In this document: one piece after another, positions 1 through 5,372 of the stretch
Layout: each line of letters opens with the position of its first letter
Position numbering within the stretch: position 1 is the first letter of the stretch
Assembly (NCBI GenBank): GCA_905236365.1
Contig: CAJOPP010000270.1
Coordinates: forward strand, 1-5,673
Direction: 5' to 3'
Source: an uncultured Lachnospiraceae bacterium
GTDB taxonomy: Bacteria > Bacillota > Clostridia > Lachnospirales > Lachnospiraceae
Length of the DNA: 5,673 nt
The notes under the pieces: generated by a model
The model's input: the letters and a program-made list of their open reading frames with translations, nothing else
The model's database searches: none
Told to the model about the DNA's origin: nothing
Translations under genes and position numbers: made by a program

Positions 1-1243
1 CCGCAACCCATAAGTCTAATGCCCCGGTTCCCAAAACCAGTTCAGCCGATACCGCATTGGACAGAGGAATCACACCACTATACCGATACATTGCAGATAA
101 ACCGGAACAACAAATTCCATAGAAACGGATTCCCTTTGCTCCTTTGGATTTGGCAAGCTCCACCAAATCTTCCCGCTTTCCTGCTTCCACAATCTGGCTG
201 ACAAGTAGTGGAAGATGTCCATGAACAGCGATATTGACATACCCTTTTTCCAATGCACCGATATTAACTTTAGAAGTTACCCTATCCCCAACTCCAAACA
301 GGGAATCGGTAGCAATGGACGCACCTACAACACCAGAGAATGTAAACGCAAGACCACAACGCAAAAATTGTTGCATAATGCTTCTCCAATCACCATCCGT
401 TGCACAACCGGACTTATGATACGCCTCAAACACTTCATGATATGCACTGATTGGCAAAATATCCAATTCCTTCCATACTTCCTGTCGTTCCGGTACTGCA
501 CAAGCCGAAATTGTCTTATACTCATCCGGTACTGTTCTTGACAAATCTTCCAAAAGTGCATCTGCCAAATCCTTTGCAACATTTTTGAGCTGTCGGTTCT
601 TTTGCTTGATTCCAAAAGCTTCCGCAGTACTTCTAATCTTCTGTTCCCCTAAGATTGGAACATCTAACTTACCTTCTGCAGCCCATTTTAACGCAAGCAT
701 TACTTCTCTTGCATGCATTCCATGTTGCGCAGCTCCAGCAGCTGCGGAACGCAAAAGATTCCTTGCCACAATCAAATCTGCATCTGCACCGCATATCCCT
801 TTCGGAGTCTTTGCTGTAATTCGACACGGACCCATATTACAAATCTTACAACAGATTCCTGCCAACCCAAAATTACACTGTGGCTTTTGGGCATCGAACC
901 GGTCAAACGCAGTATCAATCCCGAGCTGTTCCATCCTAAGCATCATTTCTCTTACCGCCGGATCTGGTGTTTGCTCGATTACATCCTGTTTGCTCGGAAA
1001 CGTCTTTCTGTACTCATTCACTGCATTCATATAGTCCTTGATAAATGCCTGTGGATCTTCTTCCTCCCCTTCCTGATGATCCGCCTTCAAAATCACAGTG
1101 GGTATTCCATGCTCGTCAAAACCAATGAGATTCCGATGTGAATGAATATGTGCAGGTCCATGATCATGGCTATGATCATGAGTACAATTGTAATCATCCT
1201 CCTGACTATGATCGTGCGTATGTTCAAATGTGTGTGTATCCAT
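1..1243 (-). CDS. cooS: Anaerobic Ni-Fe-S carbon monoxide dehydrogenase catalytic subunit (CooS), N-terminal 414 residues, runs off the left edge
   Basis: CooS-type enzymes interconvert CO and CO2 in the cytoplasm at a Ni-Fe-S C-cluster and pass electrons through B- and D-clusters. The frame is open from ATG 1243 to the window edge. Residues 122-152 hold the D/B-cluster cysteines in canonical spacing (C123, C131, C132, C135, C140), and C151 follows in a loop about three residues shorter than in C. hydrogenoformans CODH-II as I recall it. VHGH at 340-343 supplies the C-cluster histidine (H341), and GICC at 376-379 supplies C378/C379. The remaining C-cluster cysteines and the C-terminal half lie outside the window. 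About 80 residues precede the usual CODH start, including a His-rich stretch at 4-36. Of the four channel histidines, H174 and H177 are present, but E180 and L183 replace the other two. It is the fourth gene of the operon, 14 bp after the ATPase, with SD AAGGAGG. The family call is firm; physiological CO oxidation is inferred. Confidence 0.93.
   Translation of the reverse strand, partial: MDTHTFEHTHDHSQEDDYNCTHDHSHDHGPAHIHSHRNLIGFDEHGIPTVILKADHQEGEEEDPQAFIKDYMNAVNEYRKTFPSKQDVIEQTPDPAVREMMLRMEQLGIDTAFDRFDAQKPQCNFGLAGICCKICNMGPCRITAKTPKGICGADADLIVARNLLRSAAAGAAQHGMHAREVMLALKWAAEGKLDVPILGEQKIRSTAEAFGIKQKNRQLKNVAKDLADALLEDLSRTVPDEYKTISACAVPERQEVWKELDILPISAYHEVFEAYHKSGCATDGDWRSIMQQFLRCGLAFTFSGVVGASIATDSLFGVGDRVTSKVNIGALEKGYVNIAVHGHLPLLVSQIVEAGKREDLVELAKSKGAKGIRFYGICCSGLSAMYRYSGVIPLSNAVSAELVLGTGALDLWVA
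1136..1234 (-). other. Histidine-rich N-terminal segment of CooS (residues 4-36)
   Basis: Eleven histidines (H4, 8, 10, 12, 22, 24, 26, 28, 32, 34, 36) occur in 33 residues as HxH and HxxxH patterns, mixed with Asp, Ser, Thr and one Cys (C20). Two more (H45, H56) follow before an acidic patch at 58-63. Such tracts are known in nickel-handling proteins such as HypB, SlyD and CooJ, where they bind Ni2+ or Zn2+. The ones I recall for CODHs are in the separate chaperone CooJ, not on the catalytic subunit. The alternating CAT/CAC and GAT/AGT codons keep one frame and follow a strong SD, so this is not a misplaced start. A nickel storage or delivery role is inference. Confidence 0.85.
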
Positions 1244-1249
1244 ACTGCT

Positions 1250-1256
1250 CCTCCTT
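1250..1256 (-). promoter_or_regulatory. Strong Shine-Dalgarno that fixes the cooS start
   Basis: The minus strand reads AAGGAGG followed by six bases and the ATG at 1243. It sits within the 14 bases after the ATPase stop codon. This near-perfect site shows that translation begins before the His-rich stretch, so that extension belongs to the protein. Confidence 0.85.
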
Positions 1257-1257
1257 G

Positions 1258-2028
1258 TTATATATTGTATTCAATATATGTATCCGACTTCAAATTAAAC
1301 AGTTCAAAAATCTTATCACGTACCAATAAAAAATCTGCACTTGTGCGATCCCGATAATGAGTAAGCGGCACATTCACCACACTCTTAACCTTACCTGGAT
1401 TCGGTGTCATGACTACAATACGGTCAGCAAGGAAAACTGCCTCTTCAATATCATGCGTTACAAATATAATCGTTTTCTTTTCATTTTTACAAATCTCTAA
1501 AATATCATCCTGAAGTTTCATTCTTGTAATGGCATCTAATGCACCAAAAGGCTCATCCATAAATAAAATATCCGGATCCACTGCTAATGCTCTTGCAATT
1601 GCTACTCTTTGTTGCATGCCCCCGGAAAGTTGCCTTGGGTAGGAGTCTTTGAACTCCATAAGCCCTACCAATTTGATATAATTCTCCGCAATACTCCTTC
1701 GTTCCTCTTTGGGTATTTTCATTGGTTCCAATCCAAGTTCAACATTACTCAAAACTGTTCTCCATGGCAACAATCCGTAGTTTTGAAAAATAGTCACGTT
1801 CCTTGTAGAAGGTTCTTTCACTTCTTCACCATCAATCTTGATACTTCCACAATTTACCGGATCAAAACCTGCAATCGCATTCAACAAAGTGCTCTTTCCA
1901 CAACCAGAAGGTCCCAACAAGCAGATAAACTCTCCTTTTTCAATGTTCAGATTCACCCCTTCTAACGCGGTAAACTCCTGTCCATTTTCTATATATGTCT
2001 TTCCTGCTTCCTTGATCTCTATCTGCAT
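1258..2028 (-). CDS. NitT/TauT-family ABC transporter ATP-binding protein (SsuB/TauB/NrtD-like)
   Basis: This is the cytoplasmic ATPase that would power the importer encoded just upstream, 256 residues long as usual for the family. Visible motifs are Walker A GPSGCGKST (39-47), the Q-loop FQNYGLLPW with Q82, signature LSGGMQQR (134-141), Walker B ILFMDEP (154-160), D-loop GALD (162-165) and the switch histidine H192 in FVTHD. The LLPW after the Q-loop and the sequence MDEPFGALD are typical of the nitrate/sulfonate/taurine branch. The frame extends to a GTG at 2046, but ATG 2028 is preferred. It follows GGAGG by nine bases and its A is the last base of the permease stop (TAATG), which implies translational coupling. 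All catalytic motifs are intact. The substrate cannot be inferred from this subunit. Confidence 0.95.
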   Translation of the reverse strand: MQIEIKEAGKTYIENGQEFTALEGVNLNIEKGEFICLLGPSGCGKSTLLNAIAGFDPVNCGSIKIDGEEVKEPSTRNVTIFQNYGLLPWRTVLSNVELGLEPMKIPKEERRSIAENYIKLVGLMEFKDSYPRQLSGGMQQRVAIARALAVDPDILFMDEPFGALDAITRMKLQDDILEICKNEKKTIIFVTHDIEEAVFLADRIVVMTPNPGKVKSVVNVPLTHYRDRTSADFLLVRDKIFELFNLKSDTYIEYNI

Positions 2029-2792
2029 TATTTTACACCTCCCCACGCTTTCAAAACCTTCTTTTCGATTATTTTTAACAATGTATCGAGCAAAAGGCCA
2101 ATCAATCCAATCACAATAATAGTGGCAAGAAGAATATCTGCACGTACATTATTCCTGGCATCAATAATCTGATATCCAAGTCCAGACTGTGCTCCCACCA
2201 TCTCACCTGCTACCAGAAAAATCCAGGCTGTCCCCAAGGCAAGATGAACACCATTGGCAATCTGCGGAAATGCCGCAGGAAAGATCACCTTCCACATAAG
2301 CTGTGGCTGCCGTATTCCAAAATTTTTAGAAACTTTGAGATAAATCGGGTCAATATTCCCGACTGCTGCAACTGTAGACAACAAAACCGGGAAAAAAGCA
2401 GCTATAAATATAATCACAATTGCAGGTACATCTCCAATGCCAAATAAAAGCACAATAAAAGGCATCCATGCTGTCGGCGAAATTGGACGCAATAACTGCA
2501 CCGTCGGATTCACATACTTAAATATACCCGGTAATCTGCCAAGAATCAATCCCAAAATTACTGCAACCACAATCGAACTGATATATCCTATTGCAAAACG
2601 ATACATACTTGTCGCGATATTGGTAAACAATGTTCCATCAACACACATATCCACCAACGCCCAAAATGCCTGTAGAGGGGACGGAAACAAGGTTGGGCTA
2701 AAATCACTGACAACAAACAGTATCTGCCAAACTCCAATCAGTATTGCAAGTGATACAATCACATTTTTTATAGATAGTAATCTTTTCATCAT
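2028..2792 (-). CDS. NitT/TauT-family ABC transporter permease (SsuC/TauC/NrtB-like)
   Basis: This integral membrane subunit would form the homodimeric import channel. It has 254 residues (253 if the second ATG at 2789 is used; an AGAGG site suits either). Hydrophobic segments lie near residues 10-28, 68-86, 108-119, 123-144, 182-200 and 219-239, consistent with a BPD_transp_1 permease of about six helices. The stretch RPISPTAWMPFIVLLFGIGD (102-121) is characteristic of the SsuC/TauC/NrtB group, and the cytoplasmic coupling (EAA-like) region spans about 148-200, with GVHLALGTAW at 181-190. A 102-bp gap separates it from the solute-binding gene. That gap shows no terminator, only a weak 5-bp hairpin just after the upstream stop, so I treat the genes as co-transcribed. 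The end overlaps the ATPase start by one base. Confidence 0.95.
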   Translation of the reverse strand: MMKRLLSIKNVIVSLAILIGVWQILFVVSDFSPTLFPSPLQAFWALVDMCVDGTLFTNIATSMYRFAIGYISSIVVAVILGLILGRLPGIFKYVNPTVQLLRPISPTAWMPFIVLLFGIGDVPAIVIIFIAAFFPVLLSTVAAVGNIDPIYLKVSKNFGIRQPQLMWKVIFPAAFPQIANGVHLALGTAWIFLVAGEMVGAQSGLGYQIIDARNNVRADILLATIIVIGLIGLLLDTLLKIIEKKVLKAWGGVK

Positions 2793-2894
2793 CCTTTACC
2801 TCTTCTATTATTTCTTATTGTATAGCAACTTTGCTTCTCTGTTCGGCATTCGCCTTATAATTGTTTCCATTCAAGCATGGAGCAAGTACACTGC

Positions 2895-3833
2895 TCATTG
2901 TAATACAAATTCTTCATAGCTTGGGGGCGTATCAGACAATCCATATGCCTTTACTTTTTCCACTAAAGTATCATAAGTTTCTTTTGTAATATCCAGATTA
3001 TCATAGGAAATCCACTGAAGAGAAATATCCAATACTTCATCCGTCTGATTCAAATATTCTTTGGCTACTTCCTTTGCTTTCTCCTTGTTGAGATTAGCAC
3101 CTGCTTTCTTATAACCTTCTACAAACTGCTTTGTCTCGTCCGGATGTTCCTCAATAAACTGATCTGTCAACACAAGTCCACAGCACAAAGAATCCTCCCA
3201 AAGTTCCTCCGATGAATACAGAACTTTACCTGCACCAAGAGAGACTCCCATTGCTCCAAAAGGTTCTGCAACACAATAACCATCAATCGTTCCACTAGCA
3301 AGAGCAGACGGCATCTCTGTTGGAGCCAACTCCGTAATATTAATATCATCAACTGTAAGTCCTCCCTTTGCAAGCGCATCGTTTAATAAAATATTATGAG
3401 AAGACTGTCTATGTGGAATCGCAAAAGTCTTTCCCTTTAAATCTTCTACCTTGTCAATGTCATTAGATACAATCAGCACATTTCCATCCTTGTGCCCCAA
3501 TGCAACTGCTTTGAGTCCAATTCCCTCCTGCTTCGACTTCATCGCAAGCTCAATCAATACAGAAGCACCATCCACTCTATTCGTATTCAGTGCATCTAGT
3601 AATTCTGGCCAAGAACCATATTTTACAAGTTCAATCTGTATACCATCCTCTGCCTGTAATTCCTTCACTTCCTCCAAAACTGCCAATGAATGGGTGATTG
3701 GTAAATATGCAATCTTAATCGTCTGGGAATCTGCATTCCCACTTGCTTTGTCACCTCCACTCTCTCCACATGCAACAAGCGAAAATGCAAGTGCCACAAT
3801 CATACACAATGTAATCCATCTTTTTCTATTCAT
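2895..3833 (-). CDS. NitT/TauT-type ABC transporter solute-binding lipoprotein (NMT1/SsuA-like)
   Basis: This extracytoplasmic receptor would capture the ligand and deliver it to the permease. The 312-residue product begins with a lipoprotein signal: basic MNRKRW, a hydrophobic core to residue 20 and lipobox LVAC, so C22 would be lipidated and anchored on the outer face of the membrane. The mature part follows the periplasmic-binding-protein type II pattern of the NMT1/SsuA families: TIKIAYLPITHSL (38-50), a DLKGKTFAIP hinge (131-140) and SALASGTIDGYCVAEPFGA (177-195). ATG 3833 is preferred over the in-frame ATG 3875, because it gives a proper signal peptide and follows AAGG by nine bases, while the earlier codon has no ribosome site and lies in a hairpin. 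Possible ligand-pocket features are H141 and H146 in PHRQSSHN, C188, and the pair C218-C219. The ligand is unknown. Confidence 0.93.
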   Translation of the reverse strand: MNRKRWITLCMIVALAFSLVACGESGGDKASGNADSQTIKIAYLPITHSLAVLEEVKELQAEDGIQIELVKYGSWPELLDALNTNRVDGASVLIELAMKSKQEGIGLKAVALGHKDGNVLIVSNDIDKVEDLKGKTFAIPHRQSSHNILLNDALAKGGLTVDDINITELAPTEMPSALASGTIDGYCVAEPFGAMGVSLGAGKVLYSSEELWEDSLCCGLVLTDQFIEEHPDETKQFVEGYKKAGANLNKEKAKEVAKEYLNQTDEVLDISLQWISYDNLDITKETYDTLVEKVKAYGLSDTPPSYEEFVLQ

Positions 3834-3849
3834 ATTCAAATACCTTGTC

Positions 3850-3945
3850 TCAGATAAGCAGACCGAACTGCTCATCCAAAGTGCAAACGTTAAAGAGTGA
3901 AAATATGTTTGCCAATTCTTCCTTCCCTTTATTTATTTCTTTCAC
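3850..3945 (-). CDS. Possible small upstream ORF in the operon leader (doubtful)
   Basis: Starting from GTG 3945 the minus strand encodes 31 residues (MKEINKGKEELANIFSLF at the N-terminus, FGLLI at the end), stopping at 3850-3852, 16 bases before the lipoprotein ATG. There is no ATG in frame. An alternative start at TTG 3915 follows AAGGGAAGG by five bases and would give 21 residues. The composition (Lys/Glu head, hydrophobic tail) looks protein-like, but I recognise no family. It could be a leader peptide whose translation opens the hairpin at 3853-3876, a remnant of a lost gene, or chance in a purine-rich stretch. Confidence 0.25.
   Translation of the reverse strand: MKEINKGKEELANIFSLFNVCTLDEQFGLLI
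3853..3876 (-). promoter_or_regulatory. Hairpin immediately upstream of the solute-binding protein ribosome site
   Basis: GATGAGCAG (3876-3868) pairs with CTGCTTATC (3861-3853) as nine base pairs with one GU, closing a six-base loop TTCGGT. It ends seven bases before the AAGG ribosome site (3846-3843). No U-run follows, so it is not an intrinsic terminator. It may shape access to the ribosome site or protect the transcript end. It also buries the alternative ATG at 3875. Confidence 0.5.
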
Positions 3946-4016
3946 TCCTGTAGAAACATACTCTCCATTCTATTACTTTATAGATTGTCCAGCATTCCGA
4001 TATAACCTATAAGTTT

Positions 4017-4029
4017 TGTATGTTATACA
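4017..4029. promoter_or_regulatory. Candidate operator palindrome at the transcription start
   Basis: TGTAT-GTT-ATACA is a perfect 5-bp inverted repeat with a 3-bp centre, placed from about +1 to +13 of the predicted transcript. Outer flanks CCTAT/ATAGG (4004-4008 and 4029-4033) form a second imperfect symmetry around it. A repressor bound here would block initiation. I cannot assign it to a regulator family, and short AT-rich palindromes arise by chance. Confidence 0.3.
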
Positions 4030-4035
4030 TAGGGG

Positions 4036-4064
4036 ATTATAGCACCAGTATTTAACTCTGTCAA
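4036..4064 (-). promoter_or_regulatory. Consensus sigma-70/sigma-A promoter for the transporter-CODH operon
   Basis: On the minus strand TTGACA (4064-4059) and TATAAT (4041-4036) are separated by exactly 17 bases, and a TG one base before the -10 element (TGCTATAAT) adds an extended -10. Both hexamers match consensus at all six positions. It points at the solute-binding protein gene about 200 bp downstream, with no other gene between. A promoter this strong usually needs a repressor or leader control. Confidence 0.85.
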
Positions 4065-4213
4065 TTACTAAACCCAAATTATTTGTGAATATACAAAAAT
4101 ACCGTTACTGTTCAGACGCAATGTCATGATGTCGTGGGCAAAACTATGCTTCACAAAGTATATTCGTCAAGTTGCACATACAATATAGCATTGAAACAAA
4201 TTCAGACTGTGGA
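4065..4213. other. Gene-free stretch between the operon promoter and the inverted repeat
   Basis: I find no supported coding frame, RNA gene or strong promoter on either strand in these 149 bases. An 8-bp inverted pair (GAATATAC near 4087 and GTATATTC near 4159) and a TTGACG without a good -10 on the minus strand are the only things noticed. It is probably the spacer left beside the decayed insertion element, and its boundary with that element cannot be placed. Confidence 0.5.
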
Positions 4214-4275
4214 AGTAAGACCATGAGAATCGTGGGAGCCCTTGCTGAACACGATTCTCATCTTATGGGCTTACT
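4214..4275. repeat. 62-bp imperfect inverted repeat with a perfect 12-bp core
   Basis: ATGAGAATCGTG (4223-4234) and CACGATTCTCAT (4250-4261) are perfect inverted arms around a 15-base loop. Outside them, CC pairs with GG and AGTAAG (4214-4219) pairs with CTTACT (4270-4275), with a one-base bulge on one side and six bases on the other. No T-run flanks it on either strand, so it is not a normal intrinsic terminator. It starts eight bases past the transposase-remnant stop codon. It may be the end of a mobile element, a small dispersed repeat, or an mRNA-stabilising hairpin. Confidence 0.8.
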
Positions 4276-4282
4276 GGAACGT

Positions 4283-5274
4283 TCAGCCTGACTGAGTGGA
4301 AATGCATATTTTATGTGCATTCAGGCGACACGTGCGAAGCTTGTCAATCGTCCATTCCGTGATCTCGTATATCATACGGATACCAACCGTTTTCTCTGTT
4401 TTATCCGGCAGTGAATAGGTTACATCCCGGAAAGTCTGTCCTGTGTAAACAGTCTTCCCGTCACGCGGACGTTGAATATTTGTACAACAGTCTTTTACTG
4501 AGTTTAGCCAGTCCTGTTTACTTTCATGTCGTGGATTTCTCTTTATGATAAAAGAGACATTGTTATATTTGTAGCTTTCTTCCATAAAGATTCCTATGTT
4601 GTCGGATGCGTCATTTCCTGAATCAAGGCGAATCAGCAGAGGCTTATCGGTCAGTTGTCTGCAAAGCTCTATGGTCTCCCTTAAAAAATCGGGGTGTCCT
4701 TTTGACAATGCTGTTTCCCGACCCGGAGTTCAAGATTAACAAGGTAGCCTTCCGTGCCTATATAGGCCATGATGGGTGCATAACCGTCGAATCTTTTATA
4801 TGTACGGGAAACACCTTCCTTGTTTGATTTTGAATTATCGAACGGAGTCACATCAATATCAACGAGAACATAACCGTTGTCCAGAGCAGAAGGCTCTATG
4901 TTCATTTCCTGAAGCACATCAATGTTTGCCTGCTGAATATCCTTACGAAGTGTATCTCCGATCATATCAAACCTCTGGCGTAAAGTTTCTGCAGAGGGAA
5001 TGGCATATACAATTCCGAGAGCATACTTGTAATAATCAGGATCGTCCATCATTTCACGAACAGACTCATATTGCGGCTTTCCCTGGCAGAGAATGCCAAT
5101 ATAGGTCAGCAGAACATCACCGTTCTTGATCTGTTTTTGCAGGTATTCCTTTGAAATGAGAGCCCGGTTGATCTTCTTAATGAAGTTACTTTTTCCGAGT
5201 ATCTGTCCTACAAAGACCAGACCACTTGGTGTGATTAAACGTTCATCGCTAAACTCTACATGTATTGTTTTCAT
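4283..5274 (-). pseudogene. IS1380-family (DDE) transposase, frameshifted and C-terminally truncated
   Basis: Two minus-strand frames together give about 330 residues of an IS1380-type transposase. Frame one runs from ATG 5274 (SD GGAGG at 5286-5282, seven bases upstream) through VLVDIDVTPFDNSKSNKEGV (136-155), which carries the first catalytic Asp, and TYKRFDGYAPIMAYIGTEGY. It stops at 4681. Frame two resumes as KGHPDFLRETIELCRQL and includes LLIRLDSGNDA, with the second catalytic Asp, then FIIKRNPR and ends at 4283. Adding one A to the AAAA run at 4703-4700 restores a single frame. Homology appears to end after EITEWTIDK; the following 18 residues are not family-like, and the region with the third catalytic residue (Glu) is missing. 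The family is usually well over 400 residues, as I recall, so the gene is dead. Confidence 0.9.
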
Positions 5275-5306
5275 GACAATGCCTCCAACCTATTAATGAT
5301 GGAATT

Positions 5307-5312
5307 ATTATA
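5307..5312 (-). promoter_or_regulatory. Possible -10 element of the transposase gene
   Basis: TATAAT on the minus strand lies 32 bases before the transposase ATG, with no convincing -35 hexamer at 16-18 bases. It is probably the element's own weak promoter, but such AT-rich hexamers are common. Confidence 0.35.
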
Positions 5313-5357
5313 CAGAATTTAACGATGAAATGCATCTAAAAATCGCATAATTTAACT

Positions 5358-5372
5358 TAACCCACTGGGTTA
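5358..5372. repeat. Short perfect palindrome TAACCCA-C-TGGGTTA beside the insertion remnant
   Basis: Seven-base inverted arms flank a single C, about 85 bp upstream of the transposase start, where an insertion-sequence end would be expected. I could not find a matching copy at the left side of the remnant, so a terminal-repeat role is unproven. It could also be an operator or a target site. Confidence 0.4.

Larger units (their letters stand above)
3834..4030 (-). promoter_or_regulatory. Long 5' leader of the transporter-CODH operon with several possible RNA helices
   Basis: The inferred transcription start near 4029-4030 leaves about 195 nt before the first gene. Reading the minus strand, helix 1 pairs 4014-4004 with 3986-3975 (11 bp, one bulge, one GU). 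Helix 2 pairs AGGAGTGAAA (3949-3940) with TTTCACTCTT (3902-3893), 10 bp with one GU. A further helix, GCAAAC (3912-3907) with GTTTGC (3888-3883), crosses helix 2 and would compete or form a pseudoknot. A last hairpin sits next to the ribosome site. There is no U-tract terminator. I do not recognise a known riboswitch consensus (purine, TPP, SAM, cobalamin, NiCo and preQ1 were considered), so a cis-regulatory RNA is only a hypothesis. Confidence 0.4.

Noticed and set aside
19..1141. Plus-strand open frames over the left third of the window
   Set aside because: They are antisense to the cooS frame, which has unmistakable cluster motifs, and they lack ribosome sites.
2029..2046. GTG start at 2046 for the ATPase, adding six residues
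   Set aside because: These codons overlap the ribosome site itself. ATG 2028 has an ideal SD distance and gives the usual family N-terminus.
2808..2870. 20-codon minus-strand ORF between the binding-protein and permease genes
   Set aside because: There is no ribosome site upstream, the composition is unremarkable, and it fits within a plain intergenic spacer.
3842..3853. CTGAGA in the leader as part of a TPP riboswitch
   Set aside because: The other conserved TPP blocks are absent, and the coding sequence begins too soon after it.
3834..3875. ATG 3875 start for the binding lipoprotein
   Set aside because: It has no ribosome site, sits in a hairpin, and would put a polar 14-residue stretch ahead of a normal lipoprotein signal.
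3940..3990. GTTTCTAC in the leader as a purine riboswitch core
   Set aside because: The required P2/P3 stems and loop motifs around it cannot be formed.
4690..4712. Programmed -1 frameshifting in the transposase
   Set aside because: The CAAAAG context is not a good slippery heptamer, the IS1380 family normally uses a single ORF as I recall, and the C-terminus is missing anyway.
4069..5372. AACCCA on both sides of the transposase remnant as terminal inverted repeats
   Set aside because: Only six bases match and the surroundings diverge. The element has lost its 3' part, so its true left end cannot be placed.
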